A stretch of 64,000 nucleotides of DNA from Pirellulaceae bacterium (GTDB lineage Bacteria > Planctomycetota > Planctomycetia > Pirellulales > Pirellulaceae): assembly GCA_023382975.1 (NCBI GenBank), contig JAHDXO010000034.1, positions 1 to 64,000 on the forward strand, read 5' to 3'. The position numbers and the translations under genes were made by a program. The notes under the pieces are model-generated. The model saw only the letters and a program-made list of their open reading frames with translations, had not been told where the DNA came from and ran no database searches. Every line of letters begins with the position of its first letter. Within the stretch, counting starts at the first letter, position 1. Below are positions 26,759-35,040 of this stretch, piece by piece.

Positions 26759-26861
26759 GGCGGGCTTCGCCGGCTACGACAGCCCCTCGGCGCCAACTCG
26801 CTCGGACGGTCGGTGCGTCCGACTGCTTCCTCTGCGAACGAAGCGTCGAGGGTTTTCTTTT
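26759..26861 (+). ncRNA. structured RNA module C: divergent copy with terminator
   Basis: A hairpin GGCG/CGCC, then GGCTACGACAGCC (same stem GGCT/AGCC as modules A and B), then a 10-bp terminator stem CCCTCGGCGC (26784-26793) / GCGTCGAGGG (26843-26852, one G-T wobble) with a 49-base loop and TTTTCTTTT. It is less similar in sequence than A and B but keeps the order of elements. It precedes the acidic lipoprotein gene. Confidence 0.45.
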
Positions 26862-27048
26862 CACTGGCACCCATGGACGGCGCGACGACTAATACGGAGA
26901 CCGTGCGATGAATTTACCACGCAATGTGGCACCACGACCGCCGCCTACGGCCGGGCCGCGGCCCGCACAACAAGTGCATTGGTTGCAGACAAGAACGCTG
27001 TTGTCAACACACTTTTCTTGAAGGAACTTTTTTGAGGAGGACCGTACA

Positions 27049-27855
27049 ATGAGAACCTTTATGCTTACCGCCATCCCGCTGGTGCTACTTGCCTTTGCAA
27101 GTTTGACGCTCTTCAGCGGATGCGGCCAATGGGCGTTTGCCGACAAGGTCATTTCGGTCGGGGAACGCGAGTTGACCGTGGCCAAAGGGTCGGCCGAGAC
27201 CGCCGAGACTCTCCAAGTCGCACCCGACGTGGAAGTCGTTCTGGACGGCGAACCTGCTGCGCTGCAGGATCTTCAGCCCGGCGATTTCGTCCAGTTAACC
27301 AAAGAATCGCAGGGCGAACAGGAGATTGCCGTCAAGATCGACGCCAATCGTCCCCCGAGCAACGAGCCGGTTAGTGAGCCAAGCGATCCGGAAGAATCGA
27401 TCGAACCGTCCGAAGGCCTGATCGATGAGCCGGCGCTGGACGAGCCGGCCGTGCCATTGGAAGGCGATCAGGAACCGACGGCGAACGAGAATGAGGAAGC
27501 CGCCGAAGATGAGGAGGAAGCTGCCGACTTGGATGCGGCAGATGAGGAGGGGCACGCAGCCCAGCCCGCCGAGGACGCGCCCGCTGAGGAGGCGCCCGCC
27601 GAGGAGATCCTGTTCACCGGCGCGATCACATACCTGGACGGGGATCTGATCCGCGTACACGGCGAAGTGGAATCGGATGTCCTTGCCGAGGCGATGGTCT
27701 TCAAGCTGACCGACGATACGGAGATCACCGTCGCCGGCGAGCCGGGCAGCAAGGGCGATCTGACGGTCGGCACGATCGTCACCGTCACTGCGGAGCGTTC
27801 CGGCGAAGAAGATGTCGTCGCCAAGCGGATCGACGTGAGGCCGACCGCTGCTTGA
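27049..27855 (+). CDS. acidic lipoprotein with two similar beta domains
   Basis: A 268-residue protein with a strong GAGGAGG ribosome-binding site. A signal helix ends in the lipobox LTLFSGC. Two DUF5666-like beta modules (residues ~33-100, and ~190-265 with ITYLDGDLIRVHG ... DLTVGTIVTVTAE) flank an extremely acidic linker rich in Glu, Ala, Pro and Asp. The composition of the linker suggests cation binding or spacing in the envelope. It follows the three RNA modules and is followed by a terminator and a further small membrane-protein gene. Confidence 0.75.
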   Translation: MRTFMLTAIPLVLLAFASLTLFSGCGQWAFADKVISVGERELTVAKGSAETAETLQVAPDVEVVLDGEPAALQDLQPGDFVQLTKESQGEQEIAVKIDANRPPSNEPVSEPSDPEESIEPSEGLIDEPALDEPAVPLEGDQEPTANENEEAAEDEEEAADLDAADEEGHAAQPAEDAPAEEAPAEEILFTGAITYLDGDLIRVHGEVESDVLAEAMVFKLTDDTEITVAGEPGSKGDLTVGTIVTVTAERSGEEDVVAKRIDVRPTAA

Positions 27856-27920
27856 TCGAAAGGTGGCCGTTCTGCGGGAGCGTCGGCACACGCCCGGCAC
27901 TCTCGCTGCCGGATTGACCG

Positions 27921-27946
27921 CTCGCCCCGTGTTTCGGGGCGAGTTT
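27921..27946 (+). terminator. intrinsic terminator after the acidic lipoprotein gene
   Basis: The stem CTCGCCCC (27921-27928) / GGGGCGAG (27936-27943) has a 7-base loop and is followed by TTT. It sits 66 bases after the stop and just before the next small gene. Confidence 0.65.
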
Positions 27947-27972
27947 CGCACAAATTCTCAGGAGCCCTTACC

Positions 27973-28104
27973 GTGACGCCGAGTCGCCTTGCCAATGTCA
28001 TTCTCGTGGCATCAAGCCTGGGCGCGGTGCTTCTCAGCGGAATGGCGATTGTGGTCATTGCGACGTTGATATGTCTGCTGGCTGCTGCGCATCTGACGGT
28101 CTGA
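27973..28104 (+). CDS. very small hydrophobic membrane protein (43 aa)
   Basis: It has a GTG start at 27973 with AGGAG eight bases upstream. It encodes MTPSRLANVILVASSLG followed by an almost entirely hydrophobic helix to the end (VVIATLICLLAAAHLTV). It is a single transmembrane segment with no recognised family. It is the third tiny membrane protein near the kinase/ANTAR locus. The ribosome-binding site and hydrophobicity support it; codon statistics could not be computed. Confidence 0.5.
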   Translation: MTPSRLANVILVASSLGAVLLSGMAIVVIATLICLLAAAHLTV

Positions 28105-28179
28105 CAACGCACCAGTCCGGATCGGCGCCGCTTGGTTTGCGATCGCGTTCGGCGCCCGTGACCTACTTGGTTTGGTCGT

Positions 28180-29505
28180 TCAGTCGGGGGTTCCCAGATC
28201 GACGGTCACCAGTCGGTGTTGAGCCGCCAGGTCAGGTTGATCCAGGAATTCTCGCAAGGCGATCGAACGGGTGACTTGAAAGTCGAGCGAATTGAGTCCG
28301 TCGGCGCGCCAGTCGCGCTCGCCTCGCAGGAACTCCAACAGACGGGCATCGTTCCGCGAGTTCAGATTGCTTGCCGGGTGTTCGAGCGATTGGTACAGGC
28401 CTGGTCGGTTCCCCCAGATGATGCCCGAACTCCACAGCCGCCGCGCAAACTCGTCGTCTTCCCGGCCCCAGCCCCAGTAGTGATTGGAGAAGCCGTTGGC
28501 GGCCTCGAAATGCTCGCGCCGCAGCACCAGCACCGCGCCGAGGAAGGTCGGATAGGGAAGTCGTCCGCCATACTTGCTCGCCCGTCCGGCCAGATGCATC
28601 GGACGATCTGCGATGCGGTAATCGCACGATTCGTCCATCGGCAACGTGTCCACATCGTGCAAGGCGAACACGTCCGCGTCGTCCCGATGCAGATGAAACC
28701 CCACGTTCCGAAGCTTGCCGGGGTTGAACGGTGCGCCGAACGCCTGCTCGATCACGACCAGCCGGAACGACAGTTTGTCCCGCAGGAAACGGTCCATGTG
28801 CGGGGCGAATTGCCGAAGGTGCTCTAGCCGGTCGCGGTACGGCACGAGAATCACCAGGTCGTATTGCGGCGCCGGGCTCGCGGCGGATTGCGGTCTTTGA
28901 AGTTGCGAGTAGCCGAATTCGTGAGAATTCGGAGGTGTTTCGCAGGGTCCGGAGACCAACCCAGAGCCCGAATTCTCACGAATTCGGCTACTCTCCGTCG
29001 AAATGCGCAACGTAAGAGATTCCGGCGGACACTGCGCCCAAATGAGCTCGTTCAGCGCCGCGTTCAACAGGCTCTGTCGGACTTCGGGATCATTAGGTCG
29101 CAGTCGCAGGGCCGTCTGGAAGCTCTCCGCCGCTTCGCGGAATCGTCCCGCGGCGCTGAGCGTCTGCCCCAGGTTCTTGTGCGCCTCGCCCAGATCCGTC
29201 TGGCACTCGACCGCGCGGCGGTAGCAGGCGATGGCGGCGTCGGTTTGTCCGAGCAAGCGCAAGGCGTTGCCAAGGCTGTTGTGAAAGACGCCCGCGTCGG
29301 GGCTGATCGCGATGGCTCGGCGCAGATGCTCGACACCTTCCTCGACCCGGCCGGCCTGACAGGCCACCGCGCCCAGCAGGTGCCAGCCGTCGGCATGATT
29401 CGAATCGCACCGCAGCACGCTGCGATAGGCCGCCTCGGCGTCTTGCAGACGACCGGCCCGGTGGTGAGCCAAACCGGCGTCCAGTTGCTCGGAGATCGTC
29501 GCCAT
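28180..29505 (-). CDS. TPR protein fused to a GT7-like glycosyltransferase
   Basis: A 441-residue protein. Residues ~5-150 are TPR repeats. Residues ~215-441 resemble beta-1,4-galactosyltransferase family GT7: LVILVPYRDRLEHL at the start, DVDTLP as the metal-binding DxD region, and YWGWGREDDEF as the acceptor/catalytic motif. Between them residues ~171-200 are encoded by a palindromic repeat (28907-28993) that has inserted in frame. Soluble TPR-glycosyltransferases of this kind modify proteins or envelope glycans; the acceptor is unknown. The gene is convergent with the small membrane-protein gene. Confidence 0.85.
   Translation of the reverse strand: MATISEQLDAGLAHHRAGRLQDAEAAYRSVLRCDSNHADGWHLLGAVACQAGRVEEGVEHLRRAIAISPDAGVFHNSLGNALRLLGQTDAAIACYRRAVECQTDLGEAHKNLGQTLSAAGRFREAAESFQTALRLRPNDPEVRQSLLNAALNELIWAQCPPESLTLRISTESSRIRENSGSGLVSGPCETPPNSHEFGYSQLQRPQSAASPAPQYDLVILVPYRDRLEHLRQFAPHMDRFLRDKLSFRLVVIEQAFGAPFNPGKLRNVGFHLHRDDADVFALHDVDTLPMDESCDYRIADRPMHLAGRASKYGGRLPYPTFLGAVLVLRREHFEAANGFSNHYWGWGREDDEFARRLWSSGIIWGNRPGLYQSLEHPASNLNSRNDARLLEFLRGERDWRADGLNSLDFQVTRSIALREFLDQPDLAAQHRLVTVDLGTPD
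28907..28993. repeat. palindromic repeat inserted in frame inside the TPR-GT gene
   Basis: The arms 28907-28932 and 28968-28993 are perfect 26-bp reverse complements containing TAGCCGAATTCGTGAGAATT, with a 35-base interior. The element contributes the peptide stretches ESSRIRENS and NSHEFGYS between two recognised domains, so it appears tolerated as a linker. The structure resembles a REP/MITE-type element. Confidence 0.85.
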
Positions 29506-29648
29506 GAACGTCCTCGTCGTGAAACGGCTGCTGTCGGGCTAGTTGCCAATCTGTACCCGCCCTTTAGAATCAAGGGCATCGTAGACGATGATGCTCGAAA
29601 CATCAAGGAAAGCCACGATGCAGCCGGCTGAAAAAGGGGGATACCTAC

Positions 29649-29981
29649 ATGAAGGATATCGATGCGGAACTCCGCCTCCGGCTGCTGTCAGCGAAACGCA
29701 AACCGCATTACTTTGCCCTGATCTGCAGCGGTTCGAAATGTCTCAAGTTGCTGCTGGACAAGAGGCGGATCCCGCCCGGAACGGCCCAGAGCGCCAAGCG
29801 GGAAGTCAAGGGCCAGAAGATCTATTGGGGAACGTGCCAAGGCAGCAAAGGCACCGACATGGTGTTCGAGGTGATCAAGGAACTGCCGACCGTTCCGGTG
29901 GCGACGTTCCGGAAATTCCTGGTCGACGCGGCCGGCGTGACGCTTGCGCCGCAATTCGTGCTCATGGAAAAGAAGAAGTAG
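29649..29981 (+). CDS. hypothetical protein (110 aa)
   Basis: The sequence begins MKDIDAELRLRLLSAKRKPHYFALI and ends in MEKKK. It is a compact, basic, mixed alpha/beta protein with a cysteine pair (CSGSKC) and no recognised domain. It is followed 10 bases later by the large repetitive protein on the same strand, so the two are probably co-transcribed. Confidence 0.65.
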   Translation: MKDIDAELRLRLLSAKRKPHYFALICSGSKCLKLLLDKRRIPPGTAQSAKREVKGQKIYWGTCQGSKGTDMVFEVIKELPTVPVATFRKFLVDAAGVTLAPQFVLMEKKK

Positions 29982-29991
29982 GCGACCGACG

Positions 29992-31083
29992 ATGAGCTGC
30001 ATGTGCCTCCGCAAGTTGACGACGTTTCTGGAGAGCCTGAAGAACCTGCCGCTCAACATGCTGGCTTCGCTGATCCCCAAGGACATCATGCCTCAGCTAC
30101 CGATGCTGGGCAGCATGGCCTACGGGCTCTCGTCGGCCAGCTTCATGATGTCGCCGCTCGGCTTGCCCAAGCTGAACGGCGGGCTGGGACTGAGGCTGCC
30201 GCAATTTTCCCTGCCCATGCTGGAACTGGCCAAGTTGGAAGCGATGGCTCAAGTCGCGGGCATGACAGGAACCAATCCCCTGTACGCCAGCCCGTCGCTG
30301 CAGCGAATGGCCACGTCGGCCAACGTCAATCTGCCCGGGATCATGCAGATGATGATGGAGTTGCTCGCGCCGTTGATCGACCCTTTGATGGATCTGCTGG
30401 CCCTGGTGCAGACGTTCAACGCCGTGCAAACGGCTTTTGGCGTCAACTTGGCGGTTCCCGGGGCCATGCCGCGTCTGGCCCTGGCCCTGTCGGCCCGCAT
30501 CAATCTGCCGCAGATGCCGCCGTTCGATCTGGCAGCCGCGATGGATCTGGGCTCGTATGGTCGCGCCATGCGGGCCGCGTCGTCGCTCGGCTTCGATCTG
30601 TCCAAGCCGGCCCTGGGCATCAAGTTCACCGCCGCGTTGAACATGGCCATCGGTTTGCCAATTCCACCCCTGACGATCAATCTGCCGCAGATGAATACCC
30701 TGGCGAACTTGCTGGAAGCTCTCGCTCCGATCCAGAAGAGCATGCTGGGAATCAACATGACCCTGCCCAACGCCTGGGATCTGCTGGCGGCGGCGCTCTC
30801 GGCGTTGTTGGGGAATCTGATGGAGCCGCTGAAACTGTCGGCCGACGAAATGGGCAGCCTGGCCGATACAGCCCGCTGGGGGTCGTACTGCAGTGCGGTT
30901 CCGCCTTCGCTGGGAATGCCCCTGAGTCTGCCGATCGCCCTGCGCTTGAACTCCCTGCCGCTCAATCTGATGCCGGACCTGGGCGCACTGGCCGCCACGG
31001 CCCGCTTCGGCGAAGCCACCGGACTGAACGTCTGGTCCAGCAGCCCCTGTCACGCCAGTTGTCCCGTGGGCAAGATGTTTTGA
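29992..31083 (+). CDS. unknown Met/Leu/Pro/Ala-rich repetitive protein
   Basis: A 363-residue protein from the ATG at 29992 (MSCMCLRKLTTFLESL). It is strikingly rich in Leu, Pro, Met and Ala, with recurrent short motifs of the LNLPQM / LPIPPLTINLPQM kind spaced by amphipathic helices, and almost no long charged stretch. It has no signal peptide or clear transmembrane segment of the usual type. I cannot assign a family; a self-assembling or lipid-associated structural protein is one possibility. The last ~19 codons lie inside the first copy of a 218-bp tandem repeat, so its 3' end has been duplicated downstream. Confidence 0.6.
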   Translation: MSCMCLRKLTTFLESLKNLPLNMLASLIPKDIMPQLPMLGSMAYGLSSASFMMSPLGLPKLNGGLGLRLPQFSLPMLELAKLEAMAQVAGMTGTNPLYASPSLQRMATSANVNLPGIMQMMMELLAPLIDPLMDLLALVQTFNAVQTAFGVNLAVPGAMPRLALALSARINLPQMPPFDLAAAMDLGSYGRAMRAASSLGFDLSKPALGIKFTAALNMAIGLPIPPLTINLPQMNTLANLLEALAPIQKSMLGINMTLPNAWDLLAAALSALLGNLMEPLKLSADEMGSLADTARWGSYCSAVPPSLGMPLSLPIALRLNSLPLNLMPDLGALAATARFGEATGLNVWSSSPCHASCPVGKMF

Positions 31084-31655
31084 CATCGGCAAAAAAATCT
31101 AGGGCAAAAAAATGGAAGACCGAGGGCCGGTCAGAGAAAGCATCTAACCCTCCCGGACTCATCTTTTTGCCCCCGATCTTTTGCCGTCGTCGAACCTCTG
31201 TTTGATTGACCACTCGAAAGAAACCGTCGCCCAGATGATTGATAAACGTCTGGTCCAGCAGCCCCTGTCACGCCAGTTGCCCCGTGGGCAAGATGTTCTA
31301 ACATCGGCAAAAAAATCTAGGGCAAAAAAATGGAAGACCGAGGGCCGGTCAGAGAAAGCATCTAACCCTCCCGGACTCATCTTTTTGCCCCCGATCTTTT
31401 GCCGTCGTCGAACCTCTGTTTGATTGACCACTCGAAAGAAACCGTCGCCCAGATGATTGATAAACGTCTGGTCCAGCAGCCCCTGTCACGCCAGTTGCCC
31501 CGTGGGCAAGATGTTCTAACATCGGCAAAAAAATCTAGGGCAAAAAAATGGAAGACCGAGGGCCGGTCAGAGAAAGCATCTAACCCTCCCGGACTCATCT
31601 TTTTGCCCCCGATCTTTTTGCCGTCGTCGAACCTCTGTTTGATTGACAACTCGAA
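31028..31655. repeat. 218-bp tandem repeat, three copies, with palindromic REP cores
   Basis: Copies begin at 31028, 31246 and 31464, and the last is slightly shortened at the mod end. Each unit carries the 3' end of the upstream unknown gene (GTCTGGTCCAGCAGCCCC...), a palindrome built from GGCAAAAAAATCTAGGGC with an inverted arm CTTTTTGCCCCCGATC, and a stretch resembling the 3' end of mod (GTCGCCCAGATGATTGATAA). Copies 1 and 2 are nearly identical, which indicates recent amplification. Nothing else is coded between 31084 and 31660. Confidence 0.9.
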
Positions 31656-31660
31656 ACAAA

Positions 31661-34477
31661 CTATCCCACTCGGAATACCTTCATTACCTCGTCGCCCAGG
31701 TGGTTGATGACCTTGACGGCGATTCGGCCCGAGGCGGGCTTGTCGAACGGGCGGGAGGTGTCGCTGTTCAGCGTGGCCCAGGCTTCGGCGTTGATCTCGG
31801 CCTTGAGCGTTGTCTTGAGGGCGCTGTACGGGTCGTTCGCGCCCAGGAAATAGGCGTGGCGGACGAAGAAGCTCTCTTCGTTGTAGTCCGTGTCGATGAA
31901 CCAGCAGGCGATCCCTTCGGCGCCGTCGCTGCGGACTTCGCCCGTGTTGGGATGGAACACGTCGACGCCGTTGACCTTGACCCGCCATCGGCCGTCCTTT
32001 TCCGGCAGCAGGTCGATGTCCGGCTCGCCGAAGATGACGAACAGGTTGCCCTTGCCGGTGTTTTTCAAATCCTCGGCCATGTGCAGGTCGGCGTTCATGC
32101 GGGCCTTGAGCACGGGGATGCGGCCCAGCTTGCTGAATTCCGTGGTGTGCGCTTCGTAGTTGAAGGCGCACGCGATCAGCACGTCGAAGCCAGCGTCACC
32201 GGCTTCGCGGGCGGCGGCAACCAGATCGGGGCGGGTCACGGTGCCGAACTCCGGGCCGATGAAAATCGCGGCCCGCTTCTCGGATTTTTCTGCCCCCGAG
32301 GTTTCTGCCTGCTCGTATTTTCCTTCGCCGCAGACCAGTTCACCGGGCCACGGCGTCAGCGAGGTGAACACGATCCGGTCGTCCTTGTGCGCCTGTTGGA
32401 CGCCGGCCGTTTTCAGGTTTTCGAGGATCATCTGGGGAAAACTCTGCTGGACGGCGTACTCGCCCGTGTCTTCCTTTAACGGGTCGATCAGGTCGTCGTT
32501 TTCGTCCACGCCCAGCACGCGGTGGGGGCTGAGGCTCTCGACGGTGAACGGGCCGGCCACGCGGACTTTCTTCTTGTCTTCGTAGGGTTTGTCGTACAGG
32601 TACTCGAACTCGGCCTTGGCGGCGATCGAGGCGTCGATTTCGCGCTGCCGGGCGATGCGGGCTTCCCACCAGTCGGCGTGCAGTCTGGTCGCTTTCTCCG
32701 GCCATGCCTTGTCCGCCTCGCGCGGGATCTCCCATTCCTGCCACTTCGTTTTCAACGCCGAGTTCAGCTTCGCGCGCAACGGTTCGAGAACCGTCTGCCA
32801 CTTCTCCCAGATGACGTCGATCTCCGCGTTGTTGGCGATCGACTTGAGCGTGATGTGCGGCACGCGCTCGTAGACGAAACCGTGGCGAATATCGCCATGC
32901 ACCGGTTGCGATGACGGAGCGGTGCGGGTGACCTCGGCTTCCTTCGTCTGGCCATCGCGGGAATCGTCCAACAGGTAGTACGGATACCGTGCGCCCATGA
33001 TGCGGGCACGGGCGAGCGCCAAGGCAACGCGAGACGTGTCGATCGTAATCCAGCGGCGGCCCCACTGCTCAGCGACATAGGCCGTGGTGCCCGAACCGCA
33101 CGTCGGATCCAGCACGAGGTCACCCGGATCGGTGGCCATGACGAGGCAACGCTCGATGATCGAAGTCGCCGTTTGAACTACATAGACCTTCGGATCGGCG
33201 CGGCTTGTTATTCCGCCCGATACATCGTCCCAAAAATTGTCCACGGATAGAGCGCTGAAGTCGTCGAAGTACTTCCGATACGACAAATTCTGACCAGTCT
33301 TGAGACAGCGGTCGCTTCGCAGCACCCGCCCCATTCCAATCGCTGACGTTCGCCACCCACCAGTGGACGGCGCGTAAACGCGTCCGAAGGCCGATACGGT
33401 AAACACAGTCGTAGCTGAACCTGACCGAGAAGTTAGCCCCTGATCGCGGAAAAGGCGCGCCCCGTGCGGAAGCGAAGCCGCATCAGCGAGTTCGTCGTCG
33501 GTCACACGACGCTCGCGGAGGTCAGCGAGACGTACGATCTTGTATCGTGTGGCTCCTCGTTTTCCGGCTTCGAGCAATCTGAAGAGTGGGCGGTATTTTA
33601 GCACATCAACGCTTCTAGCGTACCACAACAGGTAATTGCATGTGTTGTCGATTAGCTCAGCCGCCAAGCCAATGGATGTCTTGTATGAGATGACGCTTAC
33701 GAAGTTCGCGTCGCCAAATACCTCGTCCATCAGCAGACGCACACGATGCAGGTTCTCATCGCCGATTTGGACGAAGATCGAACCGGACTCAGCGAGCAAA
33801 TCGCGCGCGACGGTCAGCCGGTCACGGAGGTAGGTCAGGTAGCTGTGAATCCCGTCGCGCCACGTGTCGCGGAACGCTTTGACCTGCTCGGGCTCGCGGG
33901 TGATGTGGTCGACTTTGCCATCCGACACTTTGTTACTGGTGGTGGACCACTGGAAGTTGCTGTTGAACTTGATGCCGTAGGGCGGGTCGAGGTAGATGCA
34001 CTGGACCTTGCCGCGCAGGCCCTCGCGTTCGGCCAGGCTGGCCATGACCTGGAGCGAGTCGCCGAGGATCATGCGGTTGGACCAGTTCTGGTCGTGCTGG
34101 TAGAAGTCGGTCTTGTCCACGCTGTCGGGGATGCCGTTGAAGTCGGCGAACAGATCGAGCTGCACCGGCTTGCCCTGCTTCTCCTGCTGCTGGGTCTGCC
34201 GGAGCAGGTCGTCGATCAGCACCTTGGGATGGACTTTTTCCTGGATGTACAGCGGCGGGGCGTGGACGACCAGATCGCTCCAATCCTGTTCGTCCTTGCC
34301 GCGCCAAACAAGCTGCGGGTCCAGGTCCCGGTTGCGGCGCTCGTAGGCCACGCGGATCGGACTCTGCTGTTCTTCCTTGACGACCGATTGGTACTCAGCC
34401 GTCGGAATGTTCTTCCGCTTGTCCGCATCATGCGTCAACGTCTCGACGGTTTTCTTCTCGGATTTTTTCTTGGCCAT
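31661..34477 (-). CDS. mod: type III restriction-modification DNA methyltransferase (Mod)
   Basis: A 938-residue adenine-N6 methyltransferase and recognition subunit. Motif IV is DPPYG near residue 163 and the SAM-binding motif DPTCGSGTT near 455; the order, catalytic motif before SAM motif, is that of beta-class enzymes such as type III Mod. The region between the motifs and the C-terminal third contains the target-recognition segments. The start at 34477 (MAKKKSEKKTVET) was chosen because everything upstream in frame is repeat-derived. It is the last gene of the res, GxxExxY, mod order on the minus strand. Length is above the typical ~650-residue Mod, closer to the extended form with a large C-terminal part. 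Confidence 0.9.
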   Translation of the reverse strand: MAKKKSEKKTVETLTHDADKRKNIPTAEYQSVVKEEQQSPIRVAYERRNRDLDPQLVWRGKDEQDWSDLVVHAPPLYIQEKVHPKVLIDDLLRQTQQQEKQGKPVQLDLFADFNGIPDSVDKTDFYQHDQNWSNRMILGDSLQVMASLAEREGLRGKVQCIYLDPPYGIKFNSNFQWSTTSNKVSDGKVDHITREPEQVKAFRDTWRDGIHSYLTYLRDRLTVARDLLAESGSIFVQIGDENLHRVRLLMDEVFGDANFVSVISYKTSIGLAAELIDNTCNYLLWYARSVDVLKYRPLFRLLEAGKRGATRYKIVRLADLRERRVTDDELADAASLPHGARLFRDQGLTSRSGSATTVFTVSAFGRVYAPSTGGWRTSAIGMGRVLRSDRCLKTGQNLSYRKYFDDFSALSVDNFWDDVSGGITSRADPKVYVVQTATSIIERCLVMATDPGDLVLDPTCGSGTTAYVAEQWGRRWITIDTSRVALALARARIMGARYPYYLLDDSRDGQTKEAEVTRTAPSSQPVHGDIRHGFVYERVPHITLKSIANNAEIDVIWEKWQTVLEPLRAKLNSALKTKWQEWEIPREADKAWPEKATRLHADWWEARIARQREIDASIAAKAEFEYLYDKPYEDKKKVRVAGPFTVESLSPHRVLGVDENDDLIDPLKEDTGEYAVQQSFPQMILENLKTAGVQQAHKDDRIVFTSLTPWPGELVCGEGKYEQAETSGAEKSEKRAAIFIGPEFGTVTRPDLVAAAREAGDAGFDVLIACAFNYEAHTTEFSKLGRIPVLKARMNADLHMAEDLKNTGKGNLFVIFGEPDIDLLPEKDGRWRVKVNGVDVFHPNTGEVRSDGAEGIACWFIDTDYNEESFFVRHAYFLGANDPYSALKTTLKAEINAEAWATLNSDTSRPFDKPASGRIAVKVINHLGDEVMKVFRVG

Positions 34478-35040
34478 ACATCCAGCCTCGTCTTGATCTT
34501 TGTGCCCCCGATTCTTCTGCCAATGACAAGAACAGCAGCGATCTGCTAATGGCAAAAAGATCGGGGGCAAAAAAATGGGCTATTGTGTCAAAGTGGTGAA
34601 GGTGATCTGTTTCATGTTGATGTTGAGCCGCGCGATCACTCGAATCCCGTGATCCTCAGGGCAACGCTCCTTCTTTCCCATACATCCAGCCTCGTCTTGA
34701 TCTTTGTGCCCCCGATTTTTCTGCCAATGGCAAGAACAGCAGCGATCTGCCAAAGGCAAGAAGATCGAGGGCAAAAAAATGAGTTATCGTGTCAAAGTGG
34801 TGAAGGTGACCTGATGCATGTTGATGTTGAGCCGCGCGATCACTCGAATCCCATGATCTTCAGGGCGACGCCCCTTCTTTCCCATGCATCCTGCCTCGTC
34901 TTGATCTTTTTGCCCCGGATTTTTTTGCCAAAGGCAAAAAGATCGAGGGCAAAAAAATGGGTTATCGTGTCAATGTGGTGAAGGTGACCTGTTGCATGTT
35001 GATGTTGATCCAGGCGATCGCACGCAGTTGGACATGGGCG
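34475..35040. repeat. 204-bp tandem repeat, three copies, between mod and the GxxExxY gene
   Basis: Copies start at 34475, 34679 and 34883. Each begins with the mod start region (CATACATCCAGCCTCGTC), contains a palindrome of TTTTTGCCCCCGAT / GGCAAAAAGATCGGGGGC, and ends with the 3' end of the GxxExxY gene (stop plus CAAAGTGGTGAAGGTGA). The third copy is shorter and runs into the real gene. The small frames inside (for example ending NINMKQITFTTLTQ) are therefore duplicated tails, not genes. Confidence 0.9.

Larger units (their letters stand above)
26526..27048 (+). other. non-coding stretch holding RNA modules B and C
   Basis: About 520 bases. Apart from modules B and C the only frame with a plausible ribosome-binding site is 26908-27021 (37 codons, MNLPRNVAPRPPP), preceded by GGAG; I do not consider it established. 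Longer open frames through the region read across the hairpins and look spurious. Confidence 0.4.

Noticed and set aside
26908..27021. 37-codon frame MNLPRNVAPRPPP with GGAG upstream
   Set aside because: The ribosome-binding site is plausible, but the proline/arginine-rich product has no support.
26574..27035. 153-codon open frame through the RNA modules
   Set aside because: AGGAGG lies only three bases before the GTG, the frame crosses two terminators and its composition is not protein-like.
34580..34774. Short frame ending NINMKQITFTTLTQ
   Set aside because: It is a duplicated tail of the GxxExxY gene within the 204-bp tandem repeat, fused to palindrome sequence.
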